DNA from: an uncultured Bacilli bacterium
GTDB taxonomy: Bacteria; Bacillota_I; Bacilli_A; ML615J-28; CAG-313
Length of the DNA stretch: 10,498 bases
Direction of reading: 5' to 3'
Assembly: GCA_947627685.1 (NCBI GenBank)
Contig: CANQWZ010000047.1
Location: forward strand, 1-10,498
The position numbers and the translations under genes were made by a program. Shown one piece after another: positions 1 through 6,799 of the stretch. Every line of letters starts with the position of its first letter. The first letter of the stretch is position 1. Under the pieces are notes generated by a model. The model saw only the letters and a list, made by a program, of their open reading frames with translations, was not told the DNA's origin and did no database searches.

Positions 1-984
1 TAATTTACACATTAATTTACCAACTAAAACACCACCTGCAGTAGCAATACTGAAAGCTACCATACCTAATGCTAGAATCTTAACAAAATTTAAAGCATCT
101 TCAGGGCCATTTAAGGTAGCTGTTGCTCCAACAGATAAGCCTAAGAAAATAGTAATAGCATATAGCAATGTTTTAGATGCTGCATCAACTAAGTTTGGTA
201 CAACGCCTGATTCTTTAATTAAATTACCTAACATTAACATACCAATTAATGGTGCACAATCTGGAATTAACGTAATAACTACTACCATAACAACAACAGG
301 GAAAAGAATTTTTTCACCTTTTGATACTTTTCGTGCTTCAACCATTTTAATTTGACGTTCTTTTTTAGTAGTAAGAAGTTTGATAATTGGAGGTTGAATA
401 ATTGGAACTAAAGCCATATATGAATAAGCCACAACGGCAATGGTTGCACAAAGCATTTGTCCACCATCTGCTCCATCTAATAAATTATTAGAAAGGAAAA
501 TGGCAGTTGGTCCATCTGCACCTCCAATAATACCAATTGAAGCTGCTTCTAAAGCATTAAATCCAAGTAAAATAGCACCAAGGAAAGTAATAAAAATACC
601 AAGTTGAGCTGCAGCACCAAGAATTAAACTACTAGGTCTAGAAATTAATGGCCCAAAATCAGTAGTTGCACCAATTCCTAAAAAGATAAGTGGTGGAAAA
701 ATTTCCAAGTCAACTCCTAAATGTAAAATGCCTAATAAACCAGCTTCTGCACCATTGCCACCTTCGACATATAAAGCTGGTGCAAGATTAACTAGTAACA
801 TACCTACACCAATTGGAATTAATAAATAAGGTTCAAAGCCTTTAGCAATAGCAAGATATATTAGTAAACATGCTACCACAATCATAATTAGTCTAAAAAC
901 AAAACTAAGTGGATCAAACTGCCCTTCATTTAAAAATCCCATTTGCTTGTAGAAATTTTCAAATAAATCTTTGATCATTTCCAT
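1..984 (-). CDS. oadB: Sodium-translocating decarboxylase beta subunit (OadB/GcdB/MmdB family), 3' end cut by window edge
   Basis: Integral membrane subunit that takes carboxybiotin from the carrier protein, decarboxylates it and exports Na+. The reading frame is open from the ATG at 984 to base 1 (328 codons) with no stop, so the C-terminus lies outside. The translation is very hydrophobic. It has the family signature GIIGGADGPT at residues 151-160, where D157 corresponds to the essential Asp of Klebsiella OadB (D203). AYSYMALVP at 186-194 contains the conserved Tyr region, and PDCAPLIGMLMLGN lies at 241-254. Between D157 and this Tyr region there appear to be a few extra residues compared with the Klebsiella protein. 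The conserved C-terminal Na+-site region (Asn/Gly/Ser/Arg) should lie just beyond the edge. The start is 6 nt after the biotin carrier stop, with only a weak GGGT as ribosome site, so coupling is likely. The family is certain. The substrate (oxaloacetate rather than glutaconyl- or methylmalonyl-CoA) is inferred from the neighbouring carboxyltransferase. Confidence 0.93.
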   Translation of the reverse strand, partial: MEMIKDLFENFYKQMGFLNEGQFDPLSFVFRLIMIVVACLLIYLAIAKGFEPYLLIPIGVGMLLVNLAPALYVEGGNGAEAGLLGILHLGVDLEIFPPLIFLGIGATTDFGPLISRPSSLILGAAAQLGIFITFLGAILLGFNALEAASIGIIGGADGPTAIFLSNNLLDGADGGQMLCATIAVVAYSYMALVPIIQPPIIKLLTTKKERQIKMVEARKVSKGEKILFPVVVMVVVITLIPDCAPLIGMLMLGNLIKESGVVPNLVDAASKTLLYAITIFLGLSVGATATLNGPEDALNFVKILALGMVAFSIATAGGVLVGKLMCKL

Positions 985-990
985 AAGTAA

Positions 991-1341
991 TTACCCGATT
1001 ACTACTAAAAGTTGACCATTAGATACGCTATCACCTTTTGCTACAGCAATTGATTTTACCACACCTGATGTCTGAGCTACTACTTCATTTTCTAATTTCA
1101 TCGCTTCTAAAATACAAACGACATCGCCTTCTTTAATTGTATCGCCTACTTTAACTTTAACATCTAAGATTGTTCCAGCCATTGGTGCATTAAGAGGACT
1201 ACCTTCACCATTTGTAACAGTTGTATTTTGAACTTTAGAAGTTTCTGGATTAGGTGCAGAAATTTTAGCTGCGCTTTCAGTAACACTTTCTAATTCAACT
1301 TCGTAAACTTTACCATTTACTTTAACTTTATAAACTTTCAT
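991..1341 (-). CDS. Biotin carboxyl carrier protein of the decarboxylase (OadC/GcdC-like)
   Basis: Small 116-residue carrier that shuttles CO2 as carboxybiotin between the carboxyltransferase and the beta subunit. The biotinyl domain spans about residues 48-116 and has the canonical EAMKLENEV motif; K82 is the predicted biotinylated lysine, in the usual Ala-Met-Lys-Leu setting. Residues 1-20 (MKVYKVKVNGKVYEVELESV) resemble the N-terminal strand region of GcdC/MmdC-type carriers. Residues 21-47 form a short linker rich in Ser/Thr/Asn/Pro/Glu, shorter than the long Ala/Pro linkers of some homologues. An AGGAG ribosome site lies 7 nt before the ATG and overlaps the TAG stop of the preceding gene. 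It sits between the gamma-like and beta genes, so it should serve this complex. Biotin ligase is not in the window. Confidence 0.93.
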   Translation of the reverse strand: MKVYKVKVNGKVYEVELESVTESAAKISAPNPETSKVQNTTVTNGEGSPLNAPMAGTILDVKVKVGDTIKEGDVVCILEAMKLENEVVAQTSGVVKSIAVAKGDSVSNGQLLVVIG

Positions 1342-1351
1342 GTTTTTTCTC

Positions 1352-2098
1352 CTATCCTATTTGTTTAACTGAAACTACACGAACATTTTCGCCTGTTTCG
1401 TTATGATAATCGATTGTTGCAACTAAAGCTGCAGCCATCATATCGTCATCTTTTATATCTGCCATTGTAAATACTTTTTTCGTTTCTATTACTTGGCTTT
1501 TATTTGTTTTATCGTCTGTTTTAACTTTCTTTTGTGGGAAAAATCTAAATAAGGAAACAATTCCCCATATTAAAGCAAGCATTAAGAAAACAATAACAAT
1601 ACATACTAAAGCAATTAAACCTGCATTACCATAAGTGATAAATTCAACTGTTAAAACTCCTTTTTTAGTTATTTCATCAGTTATTTCAGTTACTCTTGTT
1701 AATACTGTGTTCCCTTTATCATCGATTACCATTTTTTCTGTGTCATCATCTTGCTTTTCCATTTTTTCAGTAAAGAGACCTTTAAATATTTTCCCTTTTA
1801 CAACGATATTAGGCACATTAACCGAACCATCTTTTGATATCTTTGAATAGATTGGTTGATAAGAAGCACTATACTTAAAATCAGCAGTTGCTTCTAAATA
1901 TATTTTATCATCACCATCAAAATAACCAATAAAAACGTAATCATCTTTACTATGGCTTTCATCATAATAAATAAAGTTGTCAGCTGTAATTTGATGATCA
2001 GCTGGTTTAATTTTAGAATTTTCTTTTTTGCAAGAAGTTAAAGTAATCATCATCATTAAAATTAAGACAAGCGATAATGCTTTAAAAATTTTTTTCAT
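1352..2098 (-). CDS. OadG-like gamma subunit with lipoprotein signal and extracytoplasmic domain
   Basis: Predicted membrane subunit of the decarboxylase, 248 residues, much longer than classical OadG (about 80-120). Residues 1-22 are a lipoprotein signal with lipobox LTSC and predicted lipidated C23, followed by KK. Residues 24-156 are hydrophilic, unrecognised, and should lie outside the membrane. A single strong transmembrane helix at about 159-184 (GNAGLIALVCIVIVF... to SLF) resembles the OadG membrane segment. After a charged linker, the C-terminal DDDMMAAALVATIDYH...VVSVKQI (218-247) looks like the short amphipathic tail of OAD gamma subunits (PF04277), which binds the carboxyltransferase in known complexes. 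The ribosome site (AGGTGA) overlaps the oadA stop 8 nt upstream. Function rests on the position between oadA and the carrier gene plus the helix and tail pattern. The outer domain's role is unknown. An unrelated membrane protein recruited to the operon is the alternative. Confidence 0.72.
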   Translation of the reverse strand: MKKIFKALSLVLILMMMITLTSCKKENSKIKPADHQITADNFIYYDESHSKDDYVFIGYFDGDDKIYLEATADFKYSASYQPIYSKISKDGSVNVPNIVVKGKIFKGLFTEKMEKQDDDTEKMVIDDKGNTVLTRVTEITDEITKKGVLTVEFITYGNAGLIALVCIVIVFLMLALIWGIVSLFRFFPQKKVKTDDKTNKSQVIETKKVFTMADIKDDDMMAAALVATIDYHNETGENVRVVSVKQIG

Positions 2099-2106
2099 TT
2101 TATCAC

Positions 2107-3516
2107 CTACCCTATTAATACTTCAAATTCTTCTACTTCATCTTTTTCTTCAGATACTGTAGGTTTAGGATTATTTTTAGCTTCTAAAAATTTAACGGCA
2201 ACATTTTCAAATAAGGCACAAGATAAAACATCTTCATCTGATTTAACAATTGATCCATATTTAGCTTTCATTGCATCAAATTCAGGGGCAATATCATCAG
2301 CAGGACGATGTGTAATTATTGGTGCATCACCGATAATTTTCTTCCGTACTTCTTCATTTACTTCAGCTGGAGCTTTACCATATTCTCCTCTTAAATATGC
2401 TTTAACCTCACCAGGACTCATTTTATAACGTTCGCCACTAATAACATTCATAACAGCTTGCGTTCCTACCATTTGTGAAAGAGGAGTAACAAGTGGAGGA
2501 TAACCTAAGTCTTTTCGCACACGTGGAATTTCATTTAAAACTTCTTCGTATTTATCCATTGCTCCTTGACCTTTTAATTGACTCATAAGGTTAGAAAGCA
2601 TACCACCTGGAACTTGATATTTTAAGATATTAGGATTAGTAGTTAAAGCTTTAGGGTTTAAACCACCATTAGCAAGGAAACGATCTTTAACAACTGTTAA
2701 TAAATCACATGCCTTTTTTAAATATTCAAGATTAAGACCTGGATCATATTTAGTTCCTTGTAAAACATATTCTAAAGCTTCTGTGCAAGGTTGACTTGTA
2801 CCACCTGAAAGTGGTGATAAAGCTGTATCAACAATATCAATACCAGCCTCAATTGCTCTCATTATCGTCATTTCCGCAACCCCACCCGTACAGTGAGTAT
2901 GAAGTTCTAATGGTATTTTAACTTTCGCCTTAATTCTTGATACAAGTTCATAAGCATCATTTGGTAATAAAACGCCGGCCATATCTTTAATACAAATAGA
3001 ATCGGCGCCCATTTTTTCAACTTCAATTGCAAGGTTAACAAAATAATCAATTGTGTGAACGGGGCTAGTAGTATAAGATAAAGCTATTTGGCAGTGACCA
3101 TCATATTGCTTTTTATATTTATTTGTTGCATCTACTGCACTTTTTAAATTACGTAAGTCATTTAAAGCATCGAATACTCTAATGATATTAATACCATTTT
3201 CAAGCGATTTTTGAACAAATTTTTCAACAAGTTCATCAGAATAATGGCGATACCCTAAAATATTTTGACCTCTAAATAACATTTGTAATTTTGTATTAGG
3301 ACAAGCTTTACGAATTAAACGTAATCTTTCCCATGGATCTTCATTTAAGAAACGTAGACATGCATCAAAAGTTGCACCACCCCAAACTTCTAAGGCATAA
3401 TAACCGGCCTTATCAAGAAGACTTGCAACTGGAAGAATATCTTCAGTTGCAAGACGAGTAGCAAGTAAGGATTGATGTCCATCTCTTAAACAAGTATCAA
3501 CAATTTTAACACCCAT
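2107..3516 (-). CDS. oadA: Oxaloacetate decarboxylase alpha subunit (carboxyltransferase, without biotin domain)
   Basis: Cytoplasmic carboxyltransferase that moves the carboxyl group of oxaloacetate to biotin, releasing pyruvate. The 469 residues form an HMGL-like TIM barrel plus the conserved carboxylase domain of the pyruvate carboxylase/OadA family. Active-site residues are intact: LRDGHQS at 10-16 (D12), FRGQN at 81-85, IKDMAG with predicted carbamylated K177, and metal ligands H206 and H208 in LHTHCTGG. The numbering is one residue or so off Klebsiella OadA (K178, H207, H209). The C-terminal region about 290-445 matches the post-barrel domain (KYQVPGGMLSNL at 299-310). Unlike Klebsiella OadA, the chain stops after a short acidic tail, and the biotin domain is a separate gene. 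An AAGGAG site precedes the ATG. It lies 32 nt downstream of pckA with no hairpin between, so cotranscription is likely. A pyruvate carboxylase B-subunit role is the alternative, but the gamma-like and beta membrane genes favour a decarboxylase. Confidence 0.93.
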   Translation of the reverse strand: MGVKIVDTCLRDGHQSLLATRLATEDILPVASLLDKAGYYALEVWGGATFDACLRFLNEDPWERLRLIRKACPNTKLQMLFRGQNILGYRHYSDELVEKFVQKSLENGINIIRVFDALNDLRNLKSAVDATNKYKKQYDGHCQIALSYTTSPVHTIDYFVNLAIEVEKMGADSICIKDMAGVLLPNDAYELVSRIKAKVKIPLELHTHCTGGVAEMTIMRAIEAGIDIVDTALSPLSGGTSQPCTEALEYVLQGTKYDPGLNLEYLKKACDLLTVVKDRFLANGGLNPKALTTNPNILKYQVPGGMLSNLMSQLKGQGAMDKYEEVLNEIPRVRKDLGYPPLVTPLSQMVGTQAVMNVISGERYKMSPGEVKAYLRGEYGKAPAEVNEEVRKKIIGDAPIITHRPADDIAPEFDAMKAKYGSIVKSDEDVLSCALFENVAVKFLEAKNNPKPTVSEEKDEVEEFEVLIG

Positions 3517-3548
3517 TGTGATTCTCCTTAAGATAGTTTTTTATATAA

Positions 3549-5183
3549 TTAGCATTCAGTAGTTACTTTTTGAATAGCCTTTACAGCATCTACTGGTAAT
3601 TCTTCACGAGTACCTTTTAAGCTATTAACATATTCAAGTCTTGATGCCATTTGTGTTTTAACAAGTTCAAGATATGATTGATCTTCAAAGTTTACTTCAT
3701 AACCTTCTATTGGTAAATATTCAAGTTGTGTAAATGGTCCAAAAGGAACAAATTTAGCTTGATGTTGAACAATTTCTTCAATTAAACCAAGGGTAACTTT
3801 AGGAGTTACTTTAGTATCTAAGAAGAAACCAGTATTGATGATATAGCAATCAACATGTTTTTCTTCAAATAATTGTTTGAAGTGTTCATAGTCTTTATGT
3901 AATTCATATAGTCTAAATGGATTAGCATAAGGCACGAAAACAAGTTTATTTAATTCATCAGCTGATACTTGTTCAGCAGTTGAACGCATTGTAGCAAGCG
4001 TTGCACCCATAACTGAAGCAAGAGCAGGGTCATTTACTTTAACAACAGGAGGAAGTGATTTATCTTTCATAATCCAGAAAATTGCATCAACTGGTGTATT
4101 GAAAGCATATTCACGGTTGCTTGTAGCAAGAACTGATTTTACGGTACGACCATTGCCGCAGCATATATCTTCAGTTACTAAAACAAGTTTACCTTCACTA
4201 TTTCTTGTTGCACCACAGTTTTGTACCGTTAAGAAATATTTTGATTGAGGATTATCTAGTGGATAATCTTGTGTTTTATCAAAATATGATTGTTCAAGTG
4301 AAATTGATGAGCAATCTTTGTTAGAGATGATGAAAGCATCATCATGTAAAACAGTTGTATCAAGTTTACCACCATGATTTGATAAAGTAATTGTTGATTT
4401 ACCACTACCAGATAGACCAAATACGCCAATTACTGTAGATGAACCATCTTTAAAGTTGAAACGTTTTTGACCACCATGGCAAGCTGTATAACCATTTCTT
4501 TCAGCGATACTCCAAGCAAGTGTAAGAGTACCTTTTTTGTGTTCACCAAAATATCTCATACCACAAAGCATTGCGCAATTGTGAGCTTGATCAAATAAAG
4601 CAAGGCCTTCTGGGAAACGATCAGTTATCATATCAGGATCAGAATAGATATATATATCGCCTTCATCAAGTACTAGTGATTCGTTATACATTTTAGTGTA
4701 TTCTTTATCAACAGCTTGGAAATTTAAAATCCAAGAGTATAATGTATTTTCGTATCCTTCTGGTACTAGTAAGTGTGCTTTTAGCATGAATTTTTTATCA
4801 AGACCAACATATGCTTGAGCATGATACATTTTTTTATTACGTGATGCAAATACTACTTCACGAACATAACCCGCATAATCTTCAACATTAGTCTCATCAA
4901 CTAAACGACGAAGTTTTGCTTGACGACCAGTAACTTTACCATCATTGTAAAGTAAAACTTTAGCATCTTTTGGTAAACCAAATTTTTCAGGATTTACAAC
5001 AGGTTGATCAGTTACGATTGTTCCACTTGAATTTTTAGCAAGTTCGTAAGCTTCAGCGAGGGTTTTTACTTCGATGACATTGTTACGATAGAATGCTGTT
5101 TCAATAGTTGTACGAATACGGCTATAAACCTTTTTATTTTGAGCACCGATTTCGCTCATAGGTAAATTGTTTTTTGTTGCCAT
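3549..5183 (-). CDS. pckA: ATP-dependent phosphoenolpyruvate carboxykinase, divergent subfamily
   Basis: Cytoplasmic enzyme interconverting oxaloacetate + ATP and PEP + CO2 + ADP. The length of 544 residues fits ATP-type PEPCK. Landmarks in order: TGRQAKLRR at about 85-93, GMRYFGEHKKG at 208-218 (conserved Lys/Tyr region), P-loop GLSGSGKST at 256-264 (usual form GLSGTGKTT), metal-binding HDD at 280-282 where textbook enzymes read DDEHGW, a conserved Arg at about 357, ATMRSTAE at 397-404 in place of TAKVAGTE, and VPYANPFR at 417-424. The overall order of motifs is that of a real PEPCK, but several are remodelled. The start chosen is the ATG at 5183, preceded by a perfect AGGAGG at 5 nt spacing. 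An in-frame ATG at 5240 would add 19 residues lying inside the leader hairpin and is rejected. It follows a strong promoter and long leader and heads the oad genes, suggesting it supplies or draws on the same oxaloacetate pool. Confidence 0.9.
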   Translation of the reverse strand: MATKNNLPMSEIGAQNKKVYSRIRTTIETAFYRNNVIEVKTLAEAYELAKNSSGTIVTDQPVVNPEKFGLPKDAKVLLYNDGKVTGRQAKLRRLVDETNVEDYAGYVREVVFASRNKKMYHAQAYVGLDKKFMLKAHLLVPEGYENTLYSWILNFQAVDKEYTKMYNESLVLDEGDIYIYSDPDMITDRFPEGLALFDQAHNCAMLCGMRYFGEHKKGTLTLAWSIAERNGYTACHGGQKRFNFKDGSSTVIGVFGLSGSGKSTITLSNHGGKLDTTVLHDDAFIISNKDCSSISLEQSYFDKTQDYPLDNPQSKYFLTVQNCGATRNSEGKLVLVTEDICCGNGRTVKSVLATSNREYAFNTPVDAIFWIMKDKSLPPVVKVNDPALASVMGATLATMRSTAEQVSADELNKLVFVPYANPFRLYELHKDYEHFKQLFEEKHVDCYIINTGFFLDTKVTPKVTLGLIEEIVQHQAKFVPFGPFTQLEYLPIEGYEVNFEDQSYLELVKTQMASRLEYVNSLKGTREELPVDAVKAIQKVTTEC

Positions 5184-5188
5184 AATGG

Positions 5189-5194
5189 CCTCCT
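5189..5194 (-). promoter_or_regulatory. Ribosome binding site fixing the pckA start
   Basis: Reads AGGAGG on the minus strand, a full match to the anti-Shine-Dalgarno sequence, 5 nt before the ATG at 5183. It decides between this start and the upstream in-frame ATG at 5240. Confidence 0.88.
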
Positions 5195-5230
5195 CTTTTT
5201 TATATATTTTTATGTTTTTAAAACCTAATG

Positions 5231-5272
5231 AAAAACGCAAAAAGCATACTGATGTACACTCTTTGCGTTTTT
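5231..5272 (-). terminator. Intrinsic-terminator-type hairpin in the pckA leader
   Basis: On the minus strand the arms at 5254-5272 and 5231-5249 pair along 19 bp around a 4-nt loop (AUCA). The core is CGCAAAGAGUGUAC against GUAUGCUUUUUGCG, and the run of five U at the end pairs with five A. Three of the pairs are G-U on the minus strand and become A-C mismatches on the plus strand, so the minus-strand RNA is the one that folds well. The U-run is followed by CAUUAGG. The hairpin lies downstream of the pckA promoter and 48 nt before the pckA ATG. It could stop read-through from the tsaD operon, act as a regulated attenuator of pckA, or both. Confidence 0.75.
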
Positions 5273-5366
5273 TTACTAGTTTTTCATGTGCCGCATTTCA
5301 CATACATCAAACGCTTATTGGCTTTATAAATATCAGTTTTATAAAAAAACCAAATTTTACAAGGTT

Positions 5367-5395
5367 ATTATATCACACCTAGTTTTTTTATTCAA
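5367..5395 (-). promoter_or_regulatory. Sigma-A-type promoter for pckA-oad operon
   Basis: Minus strand: -35 TTGAAT at 5390-5395, a 17-nt spacer, and -10 TATAAT at 5367-5372 with an extended -10 TG one base upstream. The -35 starts 1 nt after the tsaD stop codon. Predicted start of transcription is near 5360. The stretch TGTGATATAAT (5367-5377) also resembles, at 10 of 11 positions, the CcpN operator consensus of Bacillus subtilis pckA/gapB as I remember it (TRTGHYATAYW), but it overlaps the -10, so chance is possible. Confidence 0.8.
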
Positions 5396-5396
5396 T

Positions 5397-6371
5397 TTAA
5401 TTGCTTGTTGTATAAATGCTACTTAATTTTTCTTTATCTTGAAAATAGCCCGCAACACCAATCATCGCGGCATTATCAGTGCAGTTTTTAATGGTTGGGT
5501 AAGTTAGAATGATACCCATTTTATCCATTTCATCTTGCATTCTTGCTCTTAAACCACTATTAGCAGCCACACCACCTGCTATTAAAACTTGCTTGGCTTG
5601 GTATTTTTGGGCAGCCATTTTTGTTTTGCTGACTAAAACATCAACTACCGCATCTTGAAAGCTTGCCGCAAGGTCATTATAATTAAGTGTTAAGTTTTGA
5701 GCTTTATATTTGTTATATAAATTAATTACTGCCGATTTTAATCCTGAAAAACTAAAATCAAAACTATCTTTAGCAAGTTTTATATGAGGCAATGGATAAA
5801 TAGCTTTACCTGTTTTTGCCATTTTATCTAAAATAGGTCCCCCTGGATAACCAACTTCTACTACCCTAGCAACTTTATCATATGCTTCTCCTACCGCATC
5901 ATCTAGGGTCTGTCCTAAAACGGTAAAATCAAAATGTTTTTTCATTAAAACAAGTTCGGTATGTCCTCCTGATACTACTAAAGCTATCAAAGGAAAAATA
6001 AAGTCATGTTCTAAGTAGTTAGCATATATATGACCATAGATATGATTGACCATAATAACTGGCTTATTATAAGCAAGACCAATTGTTTTGGCCGCATTTA
6101 CGCCTACCATCAATGAGCCTATAAGGCCAGGTTCACTTGTTACGGCAATTTTATCAATATCATTATATGTAAGTCCTGCTTCTTTCATAGCCTCATCTAA
6201 GACCAAAGTAATTTTTTCAATGTGTCTTCTACTAGCTACCTCAGGTACTACACCACCATATTTTTGATGTATTGCTTGAGTATATACTACATTGGTTAAA
6301 ACTTTTTTGCCATCTTCTATTATGGCAACGCTTGTTTCATCACAACTTGATTCAATTGCTAATATTCTCAT
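5397..6371 (-). CDS. tsaD: tRNA N6-adenosine threonylcarbamoyltransferase
   Basis: Catalytic subunit of bacterial t6A synthesis. With TsaB and TsaE it transfers threonylcarbamoyl from threonylcarbamoyl-AMP to A37 of ANN-decoding tRNAs. The 324 residues fit the family. Visible signatures: MRILAIESSCDETSVA at 1-16, GGVVPEVASRRH at 39-50, metal ligands H110 and H114 in HIYGHIYAN, SGGHTEL at 134-140, FSFSGLKSA at 206-214, GGVAANSGLR at 266-275 and NCTDNAAMIG at 296-305 with the third metal ligand D299. No truncation or missing key residue. The ATG overlaps the rimI stop by 4 nt (ATGA), the classic coupling arrangement. It is the last gene of the run, and no hairpin lies between its stop and the pckA promoter. 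Confidence 0.97.
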   Translation of the reverse strand: MRILAIESSCDETSVAIIEDGKKVLTNVVYTQAIHQKYGGVVPEVASRRHIEKITLVLDEAMKEAGLTYNDIDKIAVTSEPGLIGSLMVGVNAAKTIGLAYNKPVIMVNHIYGHIYANYLEHDFIFPLIALVVSGGHTELVLMKKHFDFTVLGQTLDDAVGEAYDKVARVVEVGYPGGPILDKMAKTGKAIYPLPHIKLAKDSFDFSFSGLKSAVINLYNKYKAQNLTLNYNDLAASFQDAVVDVLVSKTKMAAQKYQAKQVLIAGGVAANSGLRARMQDEMDKMGIILTYPTIKNCTDNAAMIGVAGYFQDKEKLSSIYTTSN

Positions 6372-6799
6372 ACGTACTCCTTCATCAAAACTAAAGCATC
6401 TTCACCATCTTTATAATACTTTTTTCTTACATCAATCTTTGTAAAACCATTTTTATAATAGAAATTTAAAGCTTTAGTGTTTGATGCTTTCACTTCTAAA
6501 GTTATTTTTTTTAATTGTGGTAAATCTTCTTTAATTTTATCAAATAGTCTTTGTCCAATTCCTTGTCTTTGATAATTTGCATCAACAACAAAATTTAAAA
6601 TTTCAGCCTCATCAATATAGGCATATCTACCAATATAACCAACTACTTTATCACCGATAGTAGCTACATAAAAGGTAGTAATATTACTATTTAATTCATT
6701 TTCTAATAATTCTACACCAAGTGTTTCACCTAAAAGTTCTTCTTCTAGTAGTACGATTTGTTTGATATCTTTTTTTAGTATCTTTCTAATTTTAACCAT
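6368..6799 (-). CDS. rimI: Ribosomal protein S18-alanine N-acetyltransferase family (GNAT)
   Basis: Cytoplasmic GNAT acetyltransferase using acetyl-CoA; RimI acetylates the N-terminal Ala of ribosomal protein S18 in E. coli, and this family member has acceptors that may be broader. About 143 residues. Motif A, RQGIGQRL, lies at about 78-85, preceded by AEILNFVV, and EVKASN followed by ALNFYYKNGF at about 102-119 is the RimI-type motif B; the end ..YYKDGEDALVLMK is also typical. The start is uncertain. The ATG at 6799 begins MVKIRKI, as in homologues, and overlaps the tsaB stop by 8 nt. The ATG at 6808 adds three residues (MKS). Neither has a clear ribosome site, so translation probably depends on coupling to tsaB. 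The position between tsaB and tsaD matches the Bacillus ydiC-rimI-tsaD order. Confidence 0.9.
   Translation of the reverse strand: MVKIRKILKKDIKQIVLLEEELLGETLGVELLENELNSNITTFYVATIGDKVVGYIGRYAYIDEAEILNFVVDANYQRQGIGQRLFDKIKEDLPQLKKITLEVKASNTKALNFYYKNGFTKIDVRKKYYKDGEDALVLMKEYV

Larger units (their letters stand above)
5184..5360 (-). promoter_or_regulatory. Structured 5' leader of pckA, candidate attenuator
   Basis: About 176 nt from the predicted transcription start to the pckA ATG, long for a gene with such a plain ribosome site. Foldable elements in order: a hairpin at 5318-5353 (UUGGUUU with AAGCCAA, then UAUAAA with UUUAUA, separated by a 3-nt bulge), a small hairpin at 5285-5304 (UAUGUG with CACAUG, 8-nt loop), and the terminator-type hairpin at 5231-5272. 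The segment at 5300-5310 (UUGAUGUAUGU) can pair over 11 positions, including wobbles, with 5249-5259 in the apex of the terminator hairpin. GCGUUU at 5309-5314 can pair with AAACGC in its 5' arm. Either pairing would compete with the terminator. I do not recognise a known riboswitch or T-box. The whole gene-free stretch 5184-5396 is accounted for by this leader and the promoter. Confidence 0.55.

Noticed and set aside
1635..1850. 71-codon plus-strand open frame inside the gamma-like gene
   Set aside because: Antisense shadow of a real minus-strand gene, rich in Ser/Val/Phe as expected from the complement; no recognisable domain.
5184..5240. N-terminal extension of PckA from the ATG at 5240
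   Set aside because: It would be translated through the U-run of the terminator hairpin and over a perfect AGGAGG; no family member needs these residues.
5307..5320. CcpA cre site in the pckA leader (core AAGCGTTT)
   Set aside because: Only the central core matches; the flanking TG and CA of the consensus are missing.
5167..5382. 71-codon open frame on the plus strand over the pckA leader
   Set aside because: It runs through the promoter and hairpins on the opposite strand, starts inside pckA, and its translation looks random.
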